Source: an uncultured Coriobacteriaceae bacterium
GTDB taxonomy: Bacteria; Actinomycetota; Coriobacteriia; Coriobacteriales; Eggerthellaceae
Length of the DNA stretch: 14,361 nucleotides
Assembly (NCBI GenBank): GCA_902767025.1
Contig: CACXFZ010000015.1
Location: 1 to 14,361, forward strand
Reading direction: 5' to 3'
In this document: positions 5,513-13,905 of the stretch, piece after piece
Numbering within the stretch: position 1 is the stretch's first letter
How the letters are laid out: the number at the start of each line of letters is the position of its first letter
Program-made: the position numbers and the translations under genes
Notes under the pieces: generated by a model
What the model saw: the letters and a program-made list of their open reading frames with translations, nothing else
The model's database searches: none
What the model was told of the DNA's origin: nothing

Positions 5513-5553
5513 ACGTTCCTTGGGTGAAAGGGACGTATACTACTGTGAGTATA
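5513..5553 (+). promoter_or_regulatory. Heme operon promoter with two abutting inverted repeats
   Basis: The likely -10 is TATACT (5536-5541). It is also the left arm of a perfect inverted repeat, TATACT-ACTGTG-AGTATA (5536-5553), that covers the -10 and the start site. Immediately upstream ACGTTCCTT (5513-5521) and AAGGGACGT (5528-5536) form a second inverted repeat (8 of 9 matching) over the -35 region, where no -35 consensus is seen. Double repeats over the core promoter suggest a repressor. The motif is not a DtxR or Fur box that I recognise. Confidence 0.5.
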
Positions 5554-5639
5554 AAGATCAGGCAGGCGCCCTCTCGTCTGGGGTGCCGCACGAAACAGCG
5601 CAGGCGCGCATCTGGCCGCTTCTGCGCGTGGATCACAAG

Positions 5640-5674
5640 GCTGCCGTCCCCATCGACAGGGGCGACGGCGCAGC
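5640..5674 (+). promoter_or_regulatory. Strong hairpin in the leader of the heme operon
   Basis: CCGTC-CCC (5644-5651) pairs with GGG(G)-C-GACGG (5659-5668) with one bulged base, and GCTG (5640-5643) pairs with CAGC (5671-5674), around an ATCGACA loop. It ends about eight bases before the GGGGGA ribosome site of the NEAT gene. The predicted leader is about 147 bases long. It could be a control element or an mRNA stabiliser; TTTGAG after the stem is too short a T run for a clear attenuator. Confidence 0.35.
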
Positions 5675-5694
5675 TTTGAGGACGGGGGACGAAA

Positions 5695-7101
5695 ATGCAA
5701 GCGAAACGTGTTCGGCTCGGCAGTTCGGTTGCCGCAGTCCTGGTTGCCCTGGCTGTGGTGTTGGCATGCGCGCTCGGCGCAGGCACCGCCCACGCGGCCA
5801 CGGTCGACGACGGCAAGGGCGGCACGCTGGACACGATGTCCCTGCCCAACGGCGAATACACCGTGAACGTGAAGCTGGTGAAGGACTACGAGCTCGACAA
5901 GTCCTCGATGGCGGGCCAGGTGGTCGACGGCACGCATGCGCTGGTGGTGAAAGACGGCGTCTACACGTTGAAATGCCAGCTGAAGAGCCTGACCATGATG
6001 GGCGAGCAGTTCTATCCCAACGAGCTTTCGTACTATCCGGCATACAGCGTGTCGGGCAACATGATCTCGAAGCAGAGCGCGGCCAAGAGCCTGTGGAAGA
6101 GCTCGAAGCCCGAAGGGGAGCTGACGACGGTGAACGTCCCGCTCAACGAGGATGCGTCTTCCTTCGCCAAGTCGCGCGGCTACGTGCTCGTTTCGGTGGG
6201 TTCGCCCGGCATGCCCGTGTCCCCGCAGGATGCCGTCATCTCCATCGACTGGGCATCGCTGGTGCCGGTGAGCATCGACGAGAACCAGGATGCGCAAGGC
6301 GATGGCACGCAGCAGGATGGCAACGAGGCAGGCCAGCAGGAGCCGAGCAGCCAGTCATCGGATGCGACCGGCCAGGGCGACGCTGCCACGCAGGGCGGCA
6401 CCGACGGCCAGGCTGCGGGCCAGGAAGGCGGTCAAGCGTCCGGTGCCACCACGCAGGACACCGCACCTGTGCAGTCCGCAACCCAGCAGCCCGCTCAAAC
6501 GCAGGCGACCACGTCGGCGGCCAAGGGCCTGCAGCAGGGCCATGTGTACGCCGTGCCCCTGATCGTGCGCAAATCGGGTTCGTCCGACACCTCGATGGCC
6601 AACCAGTACTTCGGCGACGCGGCCTATCTGCGCCCGCTGGCCGACGGCACCTACGATGTGCGCTTCACCACGAACCGGGCCGACTACGTGCTCTCCGTCA
6701 TGTACAACGGCCAGGAGATCGGCGTTTCGAGCACGCAGGGCAACACGCGCGAGTACCGTCTGATCCTTCCCGGCGGCCAGACCGACCGCGTGCTCCCCAT
6801 CACGATGAAGATCAAGCCCATGGAAGAGCTGGGCGCAGGCCCGGTCAACGCCGACCTGTACCTGTACCTGACGCAGGCGAACGACCGGGGTGGCGACACA
6901 GGCCAGATGGCGCCGCAGTCGAAGGATTCGGGCACGCTCACGCCGCAGGCGGCCAGCGTGGTCGCTGCGTCTTCCACCTCGAAGGTCACGGGCACGGCCA
7001 AGACGGCCGACAGCGGCCTGGCGGGTGCGGCGGGCTGCGTGGCGCTGGCGGCGCTCGCGCTTGCCGCGATGGGCAGAACCCGTATGCGCGCAGGCGCATA
7101 G
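5695..7101 (+). CDS. Surface heme-binding protein with two NEAT domains
   Basis: This 468-residue exported protein is the likely first heme receptor of the operon. A signal peptide ends at about Ala-His-Ala (32-34). NEAT 1 spans about residues 40-190 and NEAT 2 about 281-395. Each carries the heme-lip Ser-Met pair (Ser71-Met72; Ser300-Met301 in Asp-Thr-Ser-Met-Ala-Asn-Gln-Tyr-Phe), and Tyr389/Tyr391 sit where the axial tyrosines of NEAT domains lie. A Gln/Gly/Ser/Thr-rich flexible linker (about 196-278) joins the two. The C-terminus has a spacer, Thr-Ala-Lys-Thr-Ala-Asp-Ser-Gly (434-441), a hydrophobic segment (442-459) and an Arg-rich tail. This is the layout of a sortase signal, but the LPxTG box is degenerate, so simple membrane anchoring is possible. 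ATG 5695 follows GGGGGA. Gap to the next gene is 13 bases. Confidence 0.85.
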   Translation: MQAKRVRLGSSVAAVLVALAVVLACALGAGTAHAATVDDGKGGTLDTMSLPNGEYTVNVKLVKDYELDKSSMAGQVVDGTHALVVKDGVYTLKCQLKSLTMMGEQFYPNELSYYPAYSVSGNMISKQSAAKSLWKSSKPEGELTTVNVPLNEDASSFAKSRGYVLVSVGSPGMPVSPQDAVISIDWASLVPVSIDENQDAQGDGTQQDGNEAGQQEPSSQSSDATGQGDAATQGGTDGQAAGQEGGQASGATTQDTAPVQSATQQPAQTQATTSAAKGLQQGHVYAVPLIVRKSGSSDTSMANQYFGDAAYLRPLADGTYDVRFTTNRADYVLSVMYNGQEIGVSSTQGNTREYRLILPGGQTDRVLPITMKIKPMEELGAGPVNADLYLYLTQANDRGGDTGQMAPQSKDSGTLTPQAASVVAASSTSKVTGTAKTADSGLAGAAGCVALAALALAAMGRTRMRAGA

Positions 7102-7114
7102 AAGGGAGCATCCG

Positions 7115-8044
7115 ATGACGACGAAGCGCTTTGGTGCGGTAACCCTGTGCGGCTTGGCAGCCCTGGCCGTGGCCTTGATGTGCGCCGCGGTGCCGGCGTT
7201 CGCGGCTCCGGCCGTGTTCACGGCAACGGCAGCGGCCAACTACGCGAACCCCGACACGGGCGCGATCGAGGACGCCGCAGGGGAATCGAACACCACGTTG
7301 GGCCAGAGCATGGTCACGGGCATCGTGCAGCCGGTCGCCCTGGTGGAAAAGGACGCGCAGGGCAAGACGTTCGTGACGCTGCGCTTCAAGCTGGCAAACG
7401 ACATCGGCGACGTGCTGGTGGCCACCGACGCCTCGAACTCGGGGCAGTTCGGCGCCGAATCCGCGGCCCAGAACATGCAGTCGCTGGCCGAAGACGAAAT
7501 GGGCGACTACCGCTTCGAGGTGCCCGACGAGAACGCGACGATCCGCGTGAACATGTTCGTCGAGCCCATGGGCCGCAACGTCGTCTACTTCGTGAAGCTC
7601 GACTCGCTGGTCGAGGGAAACCCGGGCGGGTTCGTCGAGTCGGTGAGCGCTGAGGCCCCTGCCGAAGAGGCGCCGGCTGCCCCCACCGCCCCTGCCGAGC
7701 AGGAGGCCCAGGCATCGAGCGCGGCTTCGTCGGCTGCCGCTGCCACCTCGTCGGCCGCAACGGCCACCGAAGAGGCCGCCCCGAAGGCCAGCAGTGCGCA
7801 GTCGGGACAGGGCGGCGCAACGGACATCAAGGAATACAGCGGAGACGGCACGGAGGTCACCGGAACCGGTGCCCAGTCCGACACGAAGGCGGCCGAGGGC
7901 CTGAACTATCCGCTCATCATCGGCATCGTCGCCGCCGTGGCCGCGATTGCGGGCCTCGTGGCGTACTTCGGCGTCGTCAAGCCCAAGCGCGCACGCCAGG
8001 AAGCTGCGGCGAAGATGGCTGCCGGCATGCGTTCGGACGACTAG
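7115..8044 (+). CDS. Shp-type heme-binding surface protein, membrane-anchored
   Basis: This 309-residue protein has a signal peptide (cleavage near Ala-Phe-Ala, 28-30) and a heme-binding Shp-like domain at about 38-165, beginning with Tyr-Ala-Asn-Pro-Asp-Thr-Gly. Streptococcal Shp binds heme through two methionines. Here Met66 (Gly-Gln-Ser-Met) and Met147 or Met152 are the natural candidates. After this comes an Ala/Ser/Glu-rich low-complexity stalk (about 175-262), one membrane helix (about 265-286) and a basic tail (Lys-Pro-Lys-Arg-Ala-Arg), so it is anchored in the membrane facing out. In known systems Shp passes heme from NEAT proteins to the ABC transporter lipoprotein, and the gene order here fits exactly that relay. 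ATG 7115 follows GGGAG. The Shp assignment rests on domain pattern and context. Confidence 0.78.
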   Translation: MTTKRFGAVTLCGLAALAVALMCAAVPAFAAPAVFTATAAANYANPDTGAIEDAAGESNTTLGQSMVTGIVQPVALVEKDAQGKTFVTLRFKLANDIGDVLVATDASNSGQFGAESAAQNMQSLAEDEMGDYRFEVPDENATIRVNMFVEPMGRNVVYFVKLDSLVEGNPGGFVESVSAEAPAEEAPAAPTAPAEQEAQASSAASSAAAATSSAATATEEAAPKASSAQSGQGGATDIKEYSGDGTEVTGTGAQSDTKAAEGLNYPLIIGIVAAVAAIAGLVAYFGVVKPKRARQEAAAKMAAGMRSDD

Positions 8045-8062
8045 CGCAAGGCGTGAAACGGT

Positions 8063-8965
8063 TTGGCGCCCTCGATCACTCGCAGACGCTTCTGTGTGCT
8101 CGGTGCGATGGCGGCGGCATGCGTGTCGTGGGGGCTTGCAGGTTGCGTGAACCAGCATCCCGAGCGGGCAACGCAAGGCGCAGGCGACAAGATCGTGGCC
8201 ACGTCGACCGCGCTGCTCGACATCTGCGACAAGCTCGAATTGGACTTGGCGGGCATCCCGCGCACATCGCGTGACATCCCGAGTCGCTACCAGGGGGTCA
8301 GGGAAGTGGGCACGCCGATGGCGCCCGACGTGGAAGTGCTCGCGTCGATGCGCCCAAGCTGCATCATCTCCCCCAACACGCTCATCGAGGACCTGCGCAC
8401 GAAGTACGCGGCCATCGGGGCGCCTTGCATCTTCGTGAACCTGCGCAGCGTGGAGGGCATGTACGACTCCATCGACTACCTGGGGCGCAAGTTCGACCGG
8501 ATGACGCAGGCGGCCGGGCTGCGCCGGGCCTTCGAGTCGTACCTGCAGGATTTCAACGTGGGCCTGGCGGGCAAGACGCCCCCGCGCGTGCTCGTGCTCA
8601 TGGGCGTGCCGGGATCGTACCTGGTGGCCACCGCGAACAGCTACGCGGGCAGCCTGGTGCGGCTTGCCGGCGGGCGAAACGTCTACGACGACACAACCGA
8701 GGAGTTCCTGGAGGCGAACACCGAAGACATGCAGGCGCGCGATCCCGACATCATCATGCGCACCGCCCATGCGCTGCCCGACAGCGTCATGGCCATGTTC
8801 GCCGAGGAGTTCCAGACCAACGACATATGGAAGCATTTCCGCGCCGTGCAGGACGGGGTCGTCTACGACCTGCCCTACGAGATGTTCGGCATGAGCGCCA
8901 CGTTCGACTACCCTGCGGCCCTGGAGTACCTCAAAGGCCTGCTGTATCCGTCGGAGGCGGCTTAA
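8063..8965 (+). CDS. isdE: Heme ABC transporter substrate-binding lipoprotein (IsdE-like)
   Basis: This 300-residue extracytoplasmic lipoprotein delivers heme to the permease. The start is the TTG at 8063; a stop in frame at 8054 leaves no earlier start. The N-terminus has a twin-arginine motif, Thr-Arg-Arg-Arg-Phe-Cys-Val (6-12), then a hydrophobic stretch and a lipobox Leu-Ala-Gly-Cys28, so it is a Tat-type lipoprotein. The mature part is a cluster A-II (TroA-like) binding protein. By comparison with S. aureus IsdE, whose heme ligands are a Met and a His, the equivalents are Met86 in Gly-Thr-Pro-Met-Ala-Pro-Asp (83-89) and His236 in Met-Arg-Thr-Ala-His. It is 18 bases after the Shp-like gene with a weak ribosome site (AAGG), and TTG plus weak site predicts modest translation. 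Confidence 0.88.
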   Translation: MAPSITRRRFCVLGAMAAACVSWGLAGCVNQHPERATQGAGDKIVATSTALLDICDKLELDLAGIPRTSRDIPSRYQGVREVGTPMAPDVEVLASMRPSCIISPNTLIEDLRTKYAAIGAPCIFVNLRSVEGMYDSIDYLGRKFDRMTQAAGLRRAFESYLQDFNVGLAGKTPPRVLVLMGVPGSYLVATANSYAGSLVRLAGGRNVYDDTTEEFLEANTEDMQARDPDIIMRTAHALPDSVMAMFAEEFQTNDIWKHFRAVQDGVVYDLPYEMFGMSATFDYPAALEYLKGLLYPSEAA

Positions 8966-8966
8966 G

Positions 8967-9974
8967 ATGGGCGGCAAAACGGTCAAGCCGGCAGGCAAGG
9001 GCAGGGTGGCGCTCGCCTTCGCGCTCACGGCGCTCGCGCTCGTGGCGCTGTTCCTGGTCGCCGTGAACACGGGCAGCCTGCAGGTGTCGCTCGGACAGCT
9101 GTTCAACGGCCTGTTCGTCGCCTACGACGACAGCGTCGCCACCATCTGGGACCTGCGTTTCCCTCGCATCCTGATCGCGATGGTGGGAGGTGCGGCCCTG
9201 GCCGCTTCGGGCGTGCTGCTGCAGGCCGTGATCCGCAACCCCCTGGCAGACCCGGGCATCATCGGCATCAACGCCGGTGCGGCCCTGTGCGCCGTGATGG
9301 TGGTCGCGCTGTTCCCCGCCTTGTTCTACTTCACGCCGCTGTTCGCGTTCCTGGGAGGCTGCATCGCCTTCGCGCTGGTCTACGGGCTGTCGTGGAACGG
9401 GGGGCTGTCGCCGTTGCGCATCATCCTGGTGGGCGTGGCGGTGAGCGCGATGTTCACCGGGCTGTACGCGGCGTTCGGGGCGGGCAGCATGTCCGCGGGC
9501 GCCTCGAGCATCATCAGCGGCAGCATCACGATGAAGACCTGGGCCGACTTCCGCTCGATCGCCGTGTACGGGGCGGTGGGCCTGCTGCTGGCGCTGCTGG
9601 TGTGGCGCCGCTGCGACCTGCTGGCCCTCGACGACAAGACGGCGCGTTCGCTGGGCCTGGACGTGGCGAAGAACCGCGTCGGCATCTCGGCGATATCGGT
9701 GATGCTGGCATCCATCACCACGGCCGTGATCGGCCCCATCAGCTTCCTGGGCCTCGTGGTGCCCCATGTCGCGCGGCTGGTGGTGGGATCGGGCCACAAG
9801 GCGCTCATTCCCTATTCCATGCTGCTGGGGGCTTTCGTGCTGCTGCTCGCCGACACGGTGGGCCGCACCATCGCGGCCCCGGCGGAGATAAGCGCCGCCG
9901 TCATCATGGCGGTGGTGGGCGGGCCGGCGTTCATCTTGCTGCTGATCAGGTCGCGGGGTGCGTATGGAAACTAG
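8967..9974 (+). CDS. Heme ABC transporter permease, FecCD family
   Basis: This 335-residue membrane protein forms the channel of the importer, probably as a homodimer. It has the multi-helix FecCD/BtuC fold, with about ten hydrophobic segments. The family motif Ser-Gly-Val-Leu-Leu-Gln-Ala-Val-Ile-Arg-Asn-Pro-Leu-Ala-Asp-Pro-Gly-Ile (81-98) is well kept. A cytoplasmic Gly-rich coupling region (Gly-Pro-Ile-Ser-Phe-Leu-Gly-Leu, about residues 257-264) meets the ATPase. ATG 8967 is one base after the lipoprotein stop and has GGAGG at 8953-8957. Its 3' end overlaps the ATPase start by 11 bases. Sequence alone cannot separate heme from siderophore or B12 permeases; heme is inferred from the NEAT/Shp/IsdE-like neighbours. 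Confidence 0.92.
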   Translation: MGGKTVKPAGKGRVALAFALTALALVALFLVAVNTGSLQVSLGQLFNGLFVAYDDSVATIWDLRFPRILIAMVGGAALAASGVLLQAVIRNPLADPGIIGINAGAALCAVMVVALFPALFYFTPLFAFLGGCIAFALVYGLSWNGGLSPLRIILVGVAVSAMFTGLYAAFGAGSMSAGASSIISGSITMKTWADFRSIAVYGAVGLLLALLVWRRCDLLALDDKTARSLGLDVAKNRVGISAISVMLASITTAVIGPISFLGLVVPHVARLVVGSGHKALIPYSMLLGAFVLLLADTVGRTIAAPAEISAAVIMAVVGGPAFILLLIRSRGAYGN

Positions 9975-10755
9975 CGTATTCACCGTCTCCGACCTGAAGT
10001 TTGCCTACGGGCCCCATGCGCGCGTGTTCGACGGGCTGAACCTGAGCATCGAAGAAGGCGTGGTCACCACGTTCATCGGCGCCAACGGCTCGGGCAAGAG
10101 CACGCTGTTCAACCTGCTCACGAAAAACCTCAAGCCCGATGCCGGCCAGGTGCTCTTGCGCGGGGCCGACATCGCCGACGTGCGCCTGCGCGACTTCGCC
10201 AAGCTGGTGGCCATCGTGCACCAGCACAACAGCGCGCCGCCCGATCTGACGGTCGAGCGTTTGGTGAGTTACGGGCGCACGCCGTTCCAACGGTTCGGGC
10301 ATGCGGCCACCGAGGAGGACGAGGAAGCGGTCGAGTGGGCGCTCGAGCTCACCGAGCTGGCGGATCTGGCCGCGCAGCCGGTCATGTCGCTGTCGGGCGG
10401 CGAGCGTCAGCGCGCGTGGATCGCGATGGCCATCGCGCAGGGCTCGAAGGTGCTGCTGCTCGACGAGCCCACCACGCACTTGGACGTGAAGTACCAGCTC
10501 GACGTGCTGAACCTGGTGAATCTGTTGCATTCCGAACTGTGCATGACGGTGATCATGGTGCTGCACGACATCAACCAGGCGCTGCACTACAGCGATCGGA
10601 TCGTGGCGCTGCGCGATGGGGACGTGGTGGCCCAGGGCTCTCCGTTCGACATCGTCGACCCGGCTCTGATCAAGCGCGTCTACGACGTCGACCTGGACGT
10701 CATCGAGCGCGACGGCCGTCCCTACGTGGTGACGGTTCCCCATCCCGAGTTCTAG
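9964..10755 (+). CDS. Heme ABC transporter ATP-binding protein
   Basis: This 263-residue cytoplasmic ATPase powers the importer. Walker A is Gly-Ala-Asn-Gly-Ser-Gly-Lys-Ser-Thr (39-47), the signature is Leu-Ser-Gly-Gly-Glu-Arg-Gln-Arg (143-150), Walker B is Val-Leu-Leu-Leu-Asp-Glu-Pro (163-169), and the switch histidine is His201. Gln88 is in the Q-loop (His-Gln-His). Everything needed for catalysis is present. It belongs to the FepC/HmuV type that pairs with FecCD permeases. I chose ATG 9964 over GTG 9958, which lies six bases earlier in the same frame; both overlap the permease. It is the last gene of the five-gene operon, followed by a hairpin. Confidence 0.93.
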   Translation: METSVFTVSDLKFAYGPHARVFDGLNLSIEEGVVTTFIGANGSGKSTLFNLLTKNLKPDAGQVLLRGADIADVRLRDFAKLVAIVHQHNSAPPDLTVERLVSYGRTPFQRFGHAATEEDEEAVEWALELTELADLAAQPVMSLSGGERQRAWIAMAIAQGSKVLLLDEPTTHLDVKYQLDVLNLVNLLHSELCMTVIMVLHDINQALHYSDRIVALRDGDVVAQGSPFDIVDPALIKRVYDVDLDVIERDGRPYVVTVPHPEF

Positions 10756-10756
10756 C

Positions 10757-10786
10757 CCGCGGCGGCGCCGTCTGGCGCCCGGGTTT
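10757..10786 (+). terminator. Candidate terminator of the heme operon
   Basis: GGCGCC (10764-10769) and GGCGCC (10774-10779) pair around a GTCT loop, with outer CCCG/CGGG pairing possible across a bulge, followed by GGGTTTCCC. It starts immediately after the ATPase stop. The T run is only three bases. Confidence 0.45.
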
Positions 10787-10826
10787 CCCAACCGAGGCAA
10801 AATGGTGCAGGGGAGTGTCCCATCCA

Positions 10827-10855
10827 TTGACATGTGCGGTTCCAGGCTATACATT
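10827..10855 (+). promoter_or_regulatory. Promoter of the SmtB-type regulator and P-type ATPase
   Basis: TTGACA (10827-10832) is a perfect -35 box; 17 bases on is TACATT (10850-10855), with TATACA (10848-10853) as an alternative at 15 bases. The predicted start is near 10862, giving a leader of about 40 bases that contains the operator. Confidence 0.6.
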
Positions 10856-10889
10856 TGAATGCATAAACATATGAGCAACTGTTCAAATG
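10852..10889. promoter_or_regulatory. ArsR/SmtB-type operator (10-2-10) with an extra half site
   Basis: CATATGAGCA (10868-10877), two bases, then TGTTCAAATG (10880-10889) form an imperfect inverted repeat (8 of 10), the arrangement and TGAA/TTCA core of SmtB/CzrA-type sites. A third copy, CATTTGAATG (10852-10861), overlaps the -10 box and its first eight bases pair perfectly with 10882-10889. The repressor would sit on the start site and be released by Zn(II) or Cd(II). Confidence 0.7.
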
Positions 10890-10901
10890 AAAGGAACGCC
10901 C

Positions 10902-11261
10902 GTGGCACGCCGTGAACTGGAAGACAAACCCGAAGTCATGCATCCCGACGTGGTCAAGAAGGTGGCCAAGTGCATGCCCGCCGACGAGGAGCTCGCCGAT
11001 CTGGCGGAGCTGTTCAAGGTGTTCGGCGACTCCACGCGCATGCGCATCCTGAGCGCGCTGAGCTACCAGGAGCTGTGCGTGAACGACCTGTCCGTGCTGC
11101 TGGGAATGACGGCATCGGCCGTGTCTCACCAGCTGAAGACGCTGCGCGGCGCGAAGCTGGTGCGCGCGCGCAAGGACGGCAAGGTGGTGTACTACTCGCT
11201 CGACGACGAGCACGTGAACGCCATCATCGCCATCGGCATGCAGCACATGGCGGAAGGGTAG
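10902..11261 (+). CDS. ArsR/SmtB-family metal-sensing repressor
   Basis: This 119-residue winged-helix repressor senses Zn(II)-type ions and controls the adjacent ATPase. I chose GTG 10902 because GAAAGGAA lies 5-10 bases upstream; the in-frame ATG at 10887 sits inside the operator and has no ribosome site. The helix-turn-helix is Val-Asn-Asp-Leu-Ser through Ser-Ala-Val-Ser-His-Gln-Leu (60-78). The alpha-5 metal site is Asp102, His104, His115 and Glu118, the same set as SmtB (Asp, His, His, Glu). Cys59 in Glu-Leu-Cys-Val and Cys24 could give an additional alpha-3N thiol site as in CadC, though CadC's second thiol of the Cys-Val-Cys motif is Asn61 here. Four bases separate its stop from the ATPase ATG, so the two form an operon. 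Confidence 0.93.
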   Translation: MARRELEDKPEVMHPDVVKKVAKCMPADEELADLAELFKVFGDSTRMRILSALSYQELCVNDLSVLLGMTASAVSHQLKTLRGAKLVRARKDGKVVYYSLDDEHVNAIIAIGMQHMAEG

Positions 11262-11265
11262 GCCC

Positions 11266-13623
<2,358 letters not shown>

Positions 13624-13646
13624 GGCTCCGAAATCAAGGCGTCTGC

Positions 13647-13676
13647 GAGGGGGTGCGAGGCGTTTGGCCCCCCTTT
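13647..13676 (+). terminator. Candidate terminator of the metal-efflux operon
   Basis: AGGGGG (13648-13653) pairs with CCCCCT (13669-13674), extended by a G-T pair, followed by TTTGC. It lies about 25 bases past the ATPase stop. The T run is short. Confidence 0.4.
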
Positions 13677-13769
13677 GCAGCCCCAAATCGGCTACCTAGA
13701 TACTTTGTATAGGGTTGACAGGGTACCTGATAGGTGCGAAAAACCAAACAGGCGTACGAAAACAGGTCC

Positions 13770-13822
13770 ACTGTCATACGCGAAACTTTCGGACTGTCAT
13801 TTTTGGCAAATATCTTTTGCCA
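13770..13822. promoter_or_regulatory. Direct repeats and inverted repeat upstream of the NrfA-like gene
   Basis: ACTGTCAT occurs twice, at 13770-13777 and 13793-13800, 23 bases apart (about two helical turns). Directly after the second copy, TGGCAAA (13804-13810) and TTTGCCA (13816-13822) form a perfect inverted repeat around TATCT. Its centre is about 61 bases before the predicted transcription start, the usual place for a class I activator. It is not an FNR or CRP consensus that I recognise. Confidence 0.45.
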
Positions 13823-13858
13823 CCTGGGGAAATCCAACCTATCCATTCTTGATAGACC

Positions 13859-13867
13859 TGGTAAAAT
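13859..13867 (+). promoter_or_regulatory. Extended -10 promoter of the NrfA-like gene
   Basis: TGGTAAAAT (TGn plus TAAAAT) predicts a start near 13874 and a leader of about 32 bases carrying AGGAGG at 13896-13901. No -35 consensus lies 16-18 bases upstream, which fits activator dependence. Confidence 0.5.
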
Positions 13868-13905
13868 GTGCCCATGGAAGGGACGTGCGAAAGTTAGGAG
13901 GAATC

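Noticed and set aside
6986..9106. 706-codon minus-strand frame opposite the heme genes
   Set aside because: It spans several well-supported plus-strand genes with signal peptides and catalytic motifs; its sequence is His/Arg/Gly-rich, typical of shadow frames.
13715..13743. TTGACA at 13715 as a -35 box
   Set aside because: No -10-like sequence lies 15-19 bases downstream (the DNA there is GCGAAAAAC), so the extended -10 at 13859 is preferred.
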